A stretch of DNA of 64,000 nucleotides from Terriglobia bacterium (GTDB lineage: Bacteria > Acidobacteriota > Terriglobia > Terriglobales > Acidobacteriaceae), in contig JAIQFD010000002.1 of assembly GCA_020073495.1 (NCBI GenBank), forward strand, positions 620,001 through 684,000, written 5' to 3'. Position numbers and translations under genes: made by a program. The notes below the pieces were generated by a model. It saw only the letters and a program-made list of their open reading frames with translations. It did not search any database and was not told where the DNA came from. This document shows, piece by piece, positions 26,460-34,640 of this stretch (its first letter is position 1; each line of letters begins with the position of its first letter).

Positions 26460-27269
26460 ATGACTCGTTCTCTCCATGACGTACTGGCCCGACCGCTCGA
26501 CGTGCTCGTCATCGCTGCGCACCGCGACGACGCCGAGCAGACCTGCGGCGGCACGCTGCTTAAAATGGCGCAACTGGGCCATCGCACCGGGATCCTCGAC
26601 CTGACGCAGGGAGAACTGGGCACTCGCGGCACTGCCGAAGAACGCGCCCGCGAAGCCGCCGAGGCGGCTAGGATCCTCAAGGTGAGCTGGCGTCAGGCCC
26701 TCGACATCCCCGACGGTCGCGTCGAGAACACTTGGGAGAACCGTTTGAAAGTGGCCCGCGTCATCCGCCAAACCCGTCCGCGCGTGGTCATCCTTCCCTA
26801 CTGGCAGGGCCGCCACCCCGACCACTACACCTGCTCCACCCTCGGATACGAAGCGTGCTTCCTCGCCGGCCTTACCAAGCTAGATATTGACGAGCCCCTG
26901 AAGGGGCACGGCTTCAGCCGTGCCGAAAGAACTCCAGGAAAGAAAGCGGCTTCAGCCGCTGAGGGCCCGCATCGTCCTTTCAAAATCGTTTATGCGACCC
27001 TCTACTTCGATGTCCGCCCCACCTTCGTCGTGGACATCACCGACCAGTTCGAATCCCGCATGCAGTCCATCTTCGCCTACAAGTCGCAGTACCTGGACCA
27101 GGAGGCGGGCAAGGGCGACTTCCCGCCGCAGCAGGAGATCCGCAGCCGCGTCGAGTCCATGGCGCGCTTCTACGGCCTGATGGCAGGAGTGAAATATGCG
27201 GAGCCATTCTTGCAGAAGGAAGTCGGCCTCGTGGACAACCTCGCGTTAATCCCGGTAAAGTCGGTCTAG
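26460..27269 (+). CDS. PIG-L family deacetylase (BshB1-like) with an inserted segment
   Basis: A 269-residue zinc-dependent N-acetylglucosaminyl deacetylase-like protein. The zinc site appears as AAHRDDAEQTCGG (His-x-x-Asp, the usual AHPDD having Arg for Pro) and HPDH at residues 119-122. GELGTRG is a BshB1 hallmark, and HRPFK (171-175) joins the last lobe. BshB1 removes an acetyl group from GlcNAc-malate in bacillithiol synthesis. Between residues about 143 and 170 there is an extra segment encoded by three palindromes (26895-26965), seemingly an inserted repeat kept in frame. It ends convergently with the O-methyltransferase, sharing the bases CTAG. Confidence 0.82.
   Translation: MTRSLHDVLARPLDVLVIAAHRDDAEQTCGGTLLKMAQLGHRTGILDLTQGELGTRGTAEERAREAAEAARILKVSWRQALDIPDGRVENTWENRLKVARVIRQTRPRVVILPYWQGRHPDHYTCSTLGYEACFLAGLTKLDIDEPLKGHGFSRAERTPGKKAASAAEGPHRPFKIVYATLYFDVRPTFVVDITDQFESRMQSIFAYKSQYLDQEAGKGDFPPQQEIRSRVESMARFYGLMAGVKYAEPFLQKEVGLVDNLALIPVKSV
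26895..26965. repeat. Intragenic palindromic repeat cluster
   Basis: Three adjacent hairpins inside the deacetylase gene: CCCCTGAAGGGG, GGCACGGCT-TC-AGCCGTGCC and AGCGGCTTCAGCCGCT. They encode about 26 residues that relatives lack between the KL and HRPF segments. Confidence 0.75.
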
Positions 27270-27928
27270 AGTTTCAGCGCCACCGCCACCCCGTCGCGCA
27301 GCGGCAGCACGGTGGTGAATAGTTCCTTCGAACCGTAGAGCAGCTTGTTGAATTCGAGGATGGCCTTCGTGTCTTTATCCGGATTGCCCTTGGCCACCCT
27401 GCCGCTCCACAGTACATTGTCGGTCACGAACAGTCCGCAGCGGCGCAGGCGCGGCACCGCCATCTTGAAGACGCGCGGATAGTCTTCCTTGTCCACATCG
27501 TTGAAGATAATGTCGTACGACTCGCTCTTCTGCTCCGACAGGATCTCAAGTGCATCGCCGACCCGCACGTCCACCTTGTCCATCACGCCGGCGCGCTTGA
27601 AGTACCCCTTGGCTTCTTCTGCGTTCTTCGGATTGCCGTCGGTGTAGACGACGCGCCCGCCCTCGCCCAGGGCCCGTGCCCACCAGATGGTGGAGTACCC
27701 GATGGCCGAGCCCATCTCGAAAACGGTGCGGGCGCCGATCATGCGCGCCAGTTGGAAGAACATCCTGCCCACCGCCGGACCGACGATGGGAATGTGCCGC
27801 TTCTCCGCCTGCTTCTCCTGCTCGGCCTGTACTTCGTCGCGCTCCGGCAGCATGCCGTAGAGATAAGCCTCCACCGCCTCGTTCGTGATCCCACCCATCG
27901 CCCAGTACGGCTTCGTGCTCGCGTTCAC
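27266..27928 (-). CDS. Class I SAM-dependent O-methyltransferase
   Basis: A 220-residue methyltransferase of the caffeoyl-CoA/catechol O-methyltransferase type. EMGSAIGYSTIWWA (about residue 53) is motif I for SAM, YTDGN and VDVRVGDALE follow, and FNDVDKEDYPRV holds the metal-binding Asp pair. The start is set at a GTG 27928 with an AAGGAGA ribosome site; a GTG at 27970 overlapping the upstream stop is the alternative. It acts on a hydroxylated substrate, unknown here. It follows the metallo-hydrolase gene and ends with a CTAG shared with the deacetylase stop. Confidence 0.85.
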   Translation of the reverse strand: MNASTKPYWAMGGITNEAVEAYLYGMLPERDEVQAEQEKQAEKRHIPIVGPAVGRMFFQLARMIGARTVFEMGSAIGYSTIWWARALGEGGRVVYTDGNPKNAEEAKGYFKRAGVMDKVDVRVGDALEILSEQKSESYDIIFNDVDKEDYPRVFKMAVPRLRRCGLFVTDNVLWSGRVAKGNPDKDTKAILEFNKLLYGSKELFTTVLPLRDGVAVALKL

Positions 27929-27966
27929 CCTATCTCCTTTTCCCACGACCGGCGACACGCGACCCT

Positions 27967-28674
27967 TCACGACAGCGTCTGCCCCGGCTTCATCTCCAGC
28001 ACCTGGAGCCCCAGGTCCGCCGTGAGCTTCTTCAGCTCCGCCGGCGTCCCAATCAGCGGCGGAAAGGTCCCGAAGTGCATGGGGATGACCGCCTTCGGTT
28101 TCAGCAGTTCGCAGGCGTAGGCAGCCTCCCTCGGTGACATGGTGAACAGGTCACCGATCGGCAACATGCAGATCTCCGGCTCGTAGAGCTGGCGGATGAT
28201 GTGCATGTCGCCGAAGACGTTGGTGTCGCCTGCGTGATAGATCTTCAGCCCGTTCTCAAACTCGATCACGTACCCGCAGGCCTCGCCGCCGTAGATGATC
28301 TGGTCCCCATCCAGGATCCCGCAGGAATGATCGGCGTGCACCATGGTGATGCGCATGTTGCTCACCGTCTGCGAGCCGCCCTTGTTCATGGGCGAGATCT
28401 TCTGCACGCCTTTCTTCTGCATCCAGGTGCACAGCTCGAAGATGCCCACCACCGTCGGGTCATGCTGCTTGGCCAGTTCCACCGCGTCGCCGATGTGGTC
28501 GAAGTGGCCGTGGGTGCAGAGCATGGTGTCGATCTTCTGGAACTTCTTGCTTCTCGGCGGGCACATGGGATTGCCCATCACCCAGGGATCGATGAGGACG
28601 GTGTCGCCCGAGGGTGTCTCGACCTTGAAGGTCGAGTGCCCCAGCCAGGTCAGCTTGACTCCGTTCAGCTTCAT
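27967..28674 (-). CDS. UPF0173-type metal-dependent hydrolase
   Basis: A 235-residue metallo-beta-lactamase-fold protein. The zinc ligand motif THGHFDHIGD (HxHxDH) sits near residue 59, AHAGDTNV-like sequence (YHAGDTNVFGD) near 150, and IPMHFGTFP near 203. It belongs to the UPF0173 (YtkL-like) group, whose substrates are unknown. An AAAGG ribosome site precedes ATG 28674. It lies between the rhodanese-like gene and the O-methyltransferase, and the same strand suggests a small operon. Confidence 0.88.
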   Translation of the reverse strand: MKLNGVKLTWLGHSTFKVETPSGDTVLIDPWVMGNPMCPPRSKKFQKIDTMLCTHGHFDHIGDAVELAKQHDPTVVGIFELCTWMQKKGVQKISPMNKGGSQTVSNMRITMVHADHSCGILDGDQIIYGGEACGYVIEFENGLKIYHAGDTNVFGDMHIIRQLYEPEICMLPIGDLFTMSPREAAYACELLKPKAVIPMHFGTFPPLIGTPAELKKLTADLGLQVLEMKPGQTLS

Positions 28675-28714
28675 GACATGCCTTTCCCCCACATCCGGTC
28701 GCCTGATTCAAGCG

Positions 28715-29068
28715 CTACGCGCCACTCTCTTTCCAGGCCTTCCAGCCGCCGGCCAGCGAGATCACGTTATTAAAGCCCATCTTCTTGAGATTGTCGGCAG
28801 AAAGGGCCGACCGCGTCCCGCCGCCGCAGTACAGGACGATCTTCTTGTTCTTGTCGGCCGTGATCTGATCGATGTTGACCTCCAGCATCCCCCGCGTGAG
28901 GTGCTTGGCGCCGGGGATCATGCCGTTGGCCACCTCGGGGTGGTCGCGCACGTCGATCAGGATGAACTCGTCACCCGACTTCTGCATGCGCTTCAGCTCG
29001 TTGACGTCGATCTCCTTGATGTTCCTCTTGGCTTCGTCCACCAGTTGCTTCAGTTCGGGCAGCGCCAT
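28715..29068 (-). CDS. Rhodanese-domain sulfurtransferase
   Basis: A 117-residue single rhodanese domain. VDVNEL, ILIDVRDHPEVANGMIPGA and the active-site loop YCGGGTRS with Cys at about residue 80, then NVISLAGGWKAW. Short rhodaneses transfer sulfur or bind substrates. A GAGGAGG ribosome site precedes the ATG. It is the first gene of a minus-strand run with the metallo-hydrolase and the O-methyltransferase; whether they act together is not evident. Confidence 0.9.
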   Translation of the reverse strand: MALPELKQLVDEAKRNIKEIDVNELKRMQKSGDEFILIDVRDHPEVANGMIPGAKHLTRGMLEVNIDQITADKNKKIVLYCGGGTRSALSADNLKKMGFNNVISLAGGWKAWKESGA

Positions 29069-29145
29069 GACTGGTTCCCTCCTCGCACTTGAATCGCGAG
29101 GATTCTAATCGCCCCGGAGGGCGGGCTGCAACGTAAGCCAGCGGT

Positions 29146-29151
29146 TACAAT
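29146..29151 (+). promoter_or_regulatory. -10 box of hpt
   Basis: TACAAT. The first ATG (29150) overlaps the box; the ATG at 29159 is the likely start, with an almost leaderless transcript. Confidence 0.5.
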
Positions 29152-29158
29152 GAAGCTG

Positions 29159-29692
29159 ATGCCGCTGCCGCAGTTACAGGTCCTGTTCACGCGCGAGCAG
29201 ATCGCGCGCCGGGTCGCCGAGATGGGCGAGCAGATCACGCGGGATTTTTCCGGCGAATCGGTCGTGCTGCTCGGCGTGCTGAAGGGCGCGTCCATATTCT
29301 TGAGCGACCTGGCACGCGCCATCCACCTCGACGCCACCTTCGATTTCCTCGGAGTCTCAAGCTACAACAACGGGACCCATCACAGCGGCGAGGTCCGCCT
29401 GACCAAGGACGTGGACGAGTCCATGGAAGATCGCAACGTCCTGCTGGTCGAGGACATCCTCGACACCGGCCTGACCATGACCTACCTGAGCAAGGTCCTG
29501 CTGGCGCACCAGCCACGGGCGCTGCGCACAGTGGCGCTGCTGGACAAGCCCGCGCGCCGCATCAAGCCCGTGCGCGCCGATTATGTCGGCTTCGAGATCC
29601 CGGACGAGTTCGTCGTGGGGTACGGCATGGACCACGCCGAGCGCTACCGCAATCTCCCCGACATCTGCATCCTCCCCAACCACGTACTCTAA
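29159..29692 (+). CDS. hpt: Hypoxanthine phosphoribosyltransferase
   Basis: A 177-residue purine-salvage enzyme transferring ribose phosphate from PRPP to hypoxanthine or guanine. LVGVLKG-type sequence (LLGVLKGASIFLSDL) near residue 37, the PRPP-binding loop LLVEDILDTGLTM (about residue 98), and KPVRADYVGFEIPDEFVVGYGMD near 135 are all classical. The start is put at the second ATG (29159) because the first lies inside the -10 box. Followed by deoC with about 42 nt between. Confidence 0.93.
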   Translation: MPLPQLQVLFTREQIARRVAEMGEQITRDFSGESVVLLGVLKGASIFLSDLARAIHLDATFDFLGVSSYNNGTHHSGEVRLTKDVDESMEDRNVLLVEDILDTGLTMTYLSKVLLAHQPRALRTVALLDKPARRIKPVRADYVGFEIPDEFVVGYGMDHAERYRNLPDICILPNHVL

Positions 29693-29721
29693 GGTAATGT
29701 GCCTCCGGCCCCGCGCCTTGC

Positions 29722-29727
29722 TACAAT
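29722..29727 (+). promoter_or_regulatory. Extended -10 box of deoC
   Basis: TGCTACAAT, ending 7 nt before the ATG at 29735. Confidence 0.5.
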
Positions 29728-29734
29728 CTGCCCG

Positions 29735-30445
29735 ATGGCCACCACGCAAGTTCCCCAGACCCGGTCCCTGACGTGGCAGGAGGCGGCCCGCGTCATCGAC
29801 AGCACCCTGCTCCGCGCCGATACCAGCCGCGCCCAGGTCGTGCATCTCTGTGAAGAAGCTGCCCACTTCGGATTCGCCAGCGTATTTGTCCATCCTTCCT
29901 ATGTCGCTCTCGCGGTCTCCATCCTGCACAACACTCCCGTGAAGGTGGGGACGCCGGTCGGCTTCCCTCTCGGAGCGGCCCTCACCACGGTCAAACGCTT
30001 CGAGACCCGGGAAGCCCTGCGCCTGGGCGCCGACGAGATCGACATGGTGATGAACATCGGCGCTCTGAAGTCCGGAAACCGCGGCGTGGCGCACGCCGAC
30101 ATCGCCGGCGTGGTGGACATCGCCCATGACGCGGGAGCGATCGTAAAGGTGATCCTGGAGACGGCGTTGCTCACGATCGAGGAGAAGCTCGCCGCTTGCG
30201 AGGTAGCGGTCGCCGCGCGCGCCGATTTTGTGAAGACCTCGACCGGATACGCCAATGGCGGCGCCACTGCGGACGACGTTGCGCTGATGCGGGGCGTCGT
30301 GGGATCGCGCGCCGGAGTGAAGGCCGCGGGCGGTATCCGTACCGCCTCCGATGTCGCCCGGATGCTGGCCGCCGGCGCCGACCGCATCGGCACCAGCACG
30401 GCCGCGAGCATCATGGGCGAACTCTCCGCTCCCGCCTTCAAATAG
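29735..30445 (+). CDS. deoC: Deoxyribose-phosphate aldolase
   Basis: A 236-residue class I aldolase that cleaves 2-deoxyribose 5-phosphate to acetaldehyde and glyceraldehyde 3-phosphate in nucleoside catabolism. VGTPVGFPLG, DEIDMVMNIG, and the Schiff-base lysine in FVKTSTGYANGGAT (about residue 162) and VKAAGGIRT near residue 192 fit DeoC. Start set at ATG 29735, just after the -10 box. It follows hpt; both are nucleotide-salvage genes. Confidence 0.95.
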   Translation: MATTQVPQTRSLTWQEAARVIDSTLLRADTSRAQVVHLCEEAAHFGFASVFVHPSYVALAVSILHNTPVKVGTPVGFPLGAALTTVKRFETREALRLGADEIDMVMNIGALKSGNRGVAHADIAGVVDIAHDAGAIVKVILETALLTIEEKLAACEVAVAARADFVKTSTGYANGGATADDVALMRGVVGSRAGVKAAGGIRTASDVARMLAAGADRIGTSTAASIMGELSAPAFK

Positions 30446-30502
30446 CTTTCCGGAACAGAATCCGCGGCCCGAGCCTCACATCTAATCCACAGGTCCGGCT
30501 GC

Positions 30503-30508
30503 TATCAT
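30503..30508 (+). promoter_or_regulatory. Extended -10 box of the RsbU-type gene
   Basis: TGCTATCAT. The first ATG at 30507 overlaps it, which favours the ATG at 30516. Confidence 0.5.
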
Positions 30509-30515
30509 GAACGAG

Positions 30516-32336
30516 ATGACTCCCACGGCCAATCCCGCAGTCGCCGCGCGCTCGCGGCCCGAGCCGATCTCCTCGGTCAAACTCGACCAGTTCCTGCTCG
30601 AGGTCGCTGACGTGGTCAACACCACCCTCGACCTCGACACCCTGCTCAAACGTGTGGCCGAGCTCGTGCGGCGGGTCATAGATTACGAGATCTTCGCCAT
30701 CTTGTTGGTCAACGAGAAGACCCAGGAGCTGCGCAGCCGCTTCCAGATCGGACATCCCCCGGAGGTCGCCGAGCGCCTGCGGGTGAAGATCGGCCAGGGC
30801 GTCACCGGCCAGGCGGCGTTGCGCCGCGAAGCCGTCCTGGTCAACGACGTCGCCGCGGACCGCGATTACATCGCCTGCATCGCCGGAGTGAAGGCCGAGC
30901 TGGCTATTCCACTCATCATCAAGAACCGCTGCATCGGCGTACTCGACATCAACGCCCGCCAGCGCAATTACTTCACCGACGAGCATGCGCGGCTGCTGAC
31001 GGTGATCGCCTCTCGCATTGCCATCGCCATCGAGAACGCACGCCTGTACACGCGCGTCGCCCGCCAGGCGCAGAGCCTGAAACTCCTGAACGAGATCAGC
31101 CGTGAGCTGACCTCCATCCTGAATCTCGACCAGCTCCTCAAGCGCATCGGCGATCTGCTGAACCGGATCATCGACTACCAGATGTTCAGCATCCTGCTGC
31201 TCGACAACTCCGGGCAGATCCTGCAACATCGCTTCTCCGTGCGCTTCAACGAGAGCGTCCAGATCAAGCACGACATTCCGCTCGGGCGCGGCCTGGTCGG
31301 TTATGCCGCCCAGAAAAAAGAGCCCGTGCTCGTTCCCGACGTCAGCAAAGACCCGCGCTATATCAAGGCAAATCCAGAGACCAGGTCTGAGCTCTGCGTT
31401 CCGCTCATCTACATGGACAAGGTGATCGGCGTCCTCGACCTCGAGCACACCAAGCGTGGGTACTTTACCGACGACCACATGCGGACCATCACCACGCTGG
31501 CCGCGCAGGTGGCCATCGCCGTCGAGAACGCGCGGCTTTACGAGCAGGTGACGAAGCAGGAGCAGCGCCTGGAGCGCGACCTTAGCATGGCGCGCCAGAT
31601 CCAGTTCCGCCTGCTGCCCCAGTGCTGTCCGACCATGGGCAACGCCGAGTTGGCCGCCAAGTTCGTTCCCGCCCAGGCCATCGGCGGAGACATGTACGAC
31701 TTCCTCGAGTACTCGTCGCACTCCACCGCCATCGCCATCGGCGACGTGAGTGGAAAAGGCGCTCCGGCAGCGCTCTACGCCGCGCTGGTCAGCGGCATGC
31801 TGCGCTCCAACGCGGGCATGGAGCCATCGCCCGCCGAGATGCTCTCCATGATCAACCTTGCGCTCGCCGAGCGCGCCGTGGATGCCCAGTTCGTCTCCAT
31901 GATCTACGCCGTGTGGGAGGATGACGATGGCATCATGCGCATCGCCAACTCCGGCCTGCCACGGCCGATATACTGCCACCGCGGCCAGGCCGAAGCCGTG
32001 GAATGCACCGGCCTCCCGCTCGGCTTGTTCGCCGATGCGGAGCATGACGAGGTCACCATCCGCCCCGACTCCGGAGACGTCTTCCTCTTCTTCTCCGACG
32101 GCATCACGGACGCGCTCAGCAGTGACGGCGACTTGTTCGGCCGCCAGCGCGTGGAAGAGATCGTCCAGGCCAACTGCGAGCGCAGCGCCGACGAGATCGT
32201 GACCGCCATCTTCAAGGCCGTCGCAGAGCACGCCGCAGGCCTCGACCCCTTCGACGATCAGACTATCGTCGCCATCAAGATCAAACCGTCGAAGCCTGAG
32301 GTTTCGAAAAGTACGAAGCCGGGCAAAAAGAAATAA
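30516..32336 (+). CDS. GAF-GAF-PP2C (RsbU-like) phosphatase
   Basis: A 606-residue regulatory protein. Two GAF-type sensory domains occupy about residues 40-180 and 210-345 (each with GVTGQAA/GLVGYAA and LxVPLI...IGVLDL). A helical signalling linker (about 350-385) leads to a SpoIIE/PP2C phosphatase domain: FVPAQAIGGDMYDF, AIAIGDVSGKGAPAAL, FSDGITDALS and DDQTIVAIK carry the metal-binding aspartates. Such proteins dephosphorylate anti-anti-sigma factors in partner-switching stress pathways. The GAF ligands are unknown. No sigma factor partner is in the window. Confidence 0.9.
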   Translation: MTPTANPAVAARSRPEPISSVKLDQFLLEVADVVNTTLDLDTLLKRVAELVRRVIDYEIFAILLVNEKTQELRSRFQIGHPPEVAERLRVKIGQGVTGQAALRREAVLVNDVAADRDYIACIAGVKAELAIPLIIKNRCIGVLDINARQRNYFTDEHARLLTVIASRIAIAIENARLYTRVARQAQSLKLLNEISRELTSILNLDQLLKRIGDLLNRIIDYQMFSILLLDNSGQILQHRFSVRFNESVQIKHDIPLGRGLVGYAAQKKEPVLVPDVSKDPRYIKANPETRSELCVPLIYMDKVIGVLDLEHTKRGYFTDDHMRTITTLAAQVAIAVENARLYEQVTKQEQRLERDLSMARQIQFRLLPQCCPTMGNAELAAKFVPAQAIGGDMYDFLEYSSHSTAIAIGDVSGKGAPAALYAALVSGMLRSNAGMEPSPAEMLSMINLALAERAVDAQFVSMIYAVWEDDDGIMRIANSGLPRPIYCHRGQAEAVECTGLPLGLFADAEHDEVTIRPDSGDVFLFFSDGITDALSSDGDLFGRQRVEEIVQANCERSADEIVTAIFKAVAEHAAGLDPFDDQTIVAIKIKPSKPEVSKSTKPGKKK

Positions 32337-32372
32337 GCTGGCCTTCCTCCGCGTCCTCAGCGTCCTCCGTGG

Positions 32373-32378
32373 TTAAAT
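32373..32378 (+). promoter_or_regulatory. -10-like box of lysA
   Basis: TTAAAT, ending 6 nt before the GTG at 32385. Confidence 0.35.
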
Positions 32379-32384
32379 AACCCG

Positions 32385-33638
32385 GTGCGTCCCCCGGGCT
32401 TTACCTACAAGAAGGACCTCGCCCACTGCGAGCACGTTCCGCTGCCTCGGCTTGCCGAGAAGTACGGCACGCCGCTCTACGTGTACTCGGCAACCACGCT
32501 CCGGGAGCGGTACGGCACCTTCGACAAAGCTTTCGGCAGCTTGCCGCACACTATCTGCTACTCGGTCAAAGCCAACTCGAACCTCGGGATCCTGCGCCTG
32601 ATGGCGAAATTGGGATCGGGCTTTGACGTCGTCTCAGGCGGAGAGTTGGCACGTGCCCAAAGAGTCAGCAAGCGCGCCCCGGTGGTCTTTTCAGGAGTCG
32701 GAAAAACGGCCGGCGAAATGGACGCCGCTCTGCGCGCCGGCATCCTGATGTTCAATGTGGAGAGCGAGGGCGAACTGGATCTGCTCGCCCAGCGGGCCGC
32801 CAAGCTGAAGAAATCGGCGCGCTTCGCGCTGCGGGTGAATCCCGACGTCTCCGCCGAGACCCATCCTTACATCTCCACCGGCCTGCGCGAGCACAAATTC
32901 GGCGTGGCCATGGGCGAAGCGCGCGCGCTGTACGCCCGCGCTGCGCAAGAGAAGTGGCTCGAGGTCGCAGGCGTCAGCGTCCACATCGGCTCGCAGATCA
33001 CCGATATGGAGCCCTTCGAAGCGACCATGGAGCGGGTCGCCGAGTTGGTGTGGGCTCTTACCTCCGACGGCCACCATATCCGCTACGCGGACGCTGGAGG
33101 CGGCCTCGGCATCTCCTATCACCATCCCGACGATCTTCCCCGCCGCGCACGCGCCTACGCCAAGGCGATCACAAAGCCGCTGCGCAAGCTGGGCGTGCAC
33201 CTGATCCTCGAGCCCGGGCGCGCCATCGTCGGCCCCGCCGGCGCTCTCCTCACCCGTGTCCTGTACGTGAAGCACAACGGCGACCACAAGTTCGCCATCG
33301 TGGATGCCGCCATGAACGATCTCCTCCGCCCGTCCCTCTATGGCGCATATCACCAGATCGCGCCCGTCGTCGCTGACGACCGCCGGCCGGTCACTGACGA
33401 CTGGGATATCGTTGGCCCCGTCTGCGAGACCGGAGACTTCCTTGCCCGCGACCGCGAATTGCCCGCCCTCGAGCCCGGCGAACTGCTGCTGGTCCTCGAC
33501 ACGGGCGCCTACGGCATGTCCCTGGCTTCGAATTACAACTCCCGCCCCCGCCCCGCGGAGGTCCTGGTGAACGGCTCCAAGGTCACCGTCATCCGCAAGC
33601 GTGAAACCATTCGTGATCTGATGGGGCAGGAGCGTTAG
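32385..33638 (+). CDS. lysA: Diaminopimelate decarboxylase
   Basis: A 417-residue PLP enzyme of the last step of lysine synthesis, decarboxylating meso-diaminopimelate. The PLP lysine is Lys62 in YSVKANSN, and SGFDVVSGGEL, HIGSQI, and DAGGGLGI follow; CETGDFLARDRELP (about residue 346) is the dimer-spanning active-site segment. The start is a GTG. The barrel plus beta-domain layout and length fit the family. It is alone on its strand before the repeat-containing gap. Confidence 0.95.
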   Translation: MRPPGFTYKKDLAHCEHVPLPRLAEKYGTPLYVYSATTLRERYGTFDKAFGSLPHTICYSVKANSNLGILRLMAKLGSGFDVVSGGELARAQRVSKRAPVVFSGVGKTAGEMDAALRAGILMFNVESEGELDLLAQRAAKLKKSARFALRVNPDVSAETHPYISTGLREHKFGVAMGEARALYARAAQEKWLEVAGVSVHIGSQITDMEPFEATMERVAELVWALTSDGHHIRYADAGGGLGISYHHPDDLPRRARAYAKAITKPLRKLGVHLILEPGRAIVGPAGALLTRVLYVKHNGDHKFAIVDAAMNDLLRPSLYGAYHQIAPVVADDRRPVTDDWDIVGPVCETGDFLARDRELPALEPGELLLVLDTGAYGMSLASNYNSRPRPAEVLVNGSKVTVIRKRETIRDLMGQER

Positions 33639-33639
33639 A

Positions 33640-33718
33640 AAGGCGTATGAGTCCCGTCGGGGCGTCTGAGACTAGCCCGCCGCTCCAGCGGCGGATGAGG
33701 CGCCAACGCTGGGCTATG
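33640..33718. repeat. Palindromic intergenic repeat
   Basis: The stretch after lysA contains a perfect 8-bp hairpin (CCGCCGCT-CC-AGCGGCGG, 33677-33694) framed by AGCCC and GGGCT. It has no coding content and looks like a REP-type element; a terminator role for lysA is possible but no T-tract follows. Confidence 0.5.
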
Positions 33719-33785
33719 CGCCGCTAGGCACGGCTGACGGCAACGATCCCGGCGATGTCGGCGCTCCCGGCGATCTCGGCGATTC

Positions 33786-34640
33786 TTATCTCTGTCCCCA
33801 GCTCAGCTTGGTGCGCAGCACGTCGAAGAAGCTGCGCTTGCCCAGCTTCAGCAGGCGGACGTTTCGGGCGGACTTCTTGCAGGTGATGCGGTCGCCATCC
33901 AGCACCGGCTCGCCGATCTGGCCGTCGATGGACAGGAACGCCTCCTCGCCCACGCTCTTCACCAGGACGACGATCTCGCGGTCGTCGCGCACCACCAGCG
34001 GCCGGTTGGTCAACGAATGCGGCGAGATCGGCGTGATGACGAACGCACTCACGCCAGGCGAAACGATCGGTCCGCCTGCGGCCAGCGAGTATGCCGTCGA
34101 TCCAGTCGGGGTGGAGACGATGATGCCGTCGGCTTTGTAGTTGGTGACCAGTTGCCCGTCCACCGTGACTTCGAATTCGACGATGCGGGCGATGGCGCTC
34201 TTGGCCACGACCACGTCGTTCATGGCGTCGTAGTGCACCACGCGCTCGCTGCCCCGCATCAGGTGGCAGTGCACCATGGAGCGCGGCTCGACGTCGCAGC
34301 GGTTCTCGACCAGGGCCTCCAGCGTCGGGTAGAGCTCTTCGACCGGCACCTCGGTCAGGAAGCCGAGCGAGCCCAGGTTCACGCCCATGATGGGGATGCC
34401 GGCCTGGGCCACCGCGCGCGCCGCCGCCAGCATGGTGCCGTCGCCGCCCAGCACGATCACGAACTCCGGCTTCTTTTCGGAGAGCTTCTCGCGCTCTACC
34501 ACCTCGTAGCCGGGCGCGTGGGGCGCGGTTTCGCGGTCCACGTAGACGGTGTAGCCGCGCTGGGCCAGCCACTGCGCCACCTGGGGCGCGACCCGGTTCG
34601 CCTGTTCCGACGGCTTGGAGATGATGGCGGCTGTTTTCAT
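33786..34640 (-). CDS. nadK: NAD kinase
   Basis: A 284-residue cytoplasmic kinase phosphorylating NAD to NADP. The hallmark GGDGTMLAAAR occurs near residue 65, GVNLGSLGFL near 90, and the second NAD-binding segment HYDAMNDVVV with DGIIVSTPTGSTAYSLAAGG near 180. It shares 4 nt (ATGA) with the upstream tlyA gene, so the pair is translationally coupled, a common bacterial arrangement. Confidence 0.95.
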   Translation of the reverse strand: MKTAAIISKPSEQANRVAPQVAQWLAQRGYTVYVDRETAPHAPGYEVVEREKLSEKKPEFVIVLGGDGTMLAAARAVAQAGIPIMGVNLGSLGFLTEVPVEELYPTLEALVENRCDVEPRSMVHCHLMRGSERVVHYDAMNDVVVAKSAIARIVEFEVTVDGQLVTNYKADGIIVSTPTGSTAYSLAAGGPIVSPGVSAFVITPISPHSLTNRPLVVRDDREIVVLVKSVGEEAFLSIDGQIGEPVLDGDRITCKKSARNVRLLKLGKRSFFDVLRTKLSWGQR

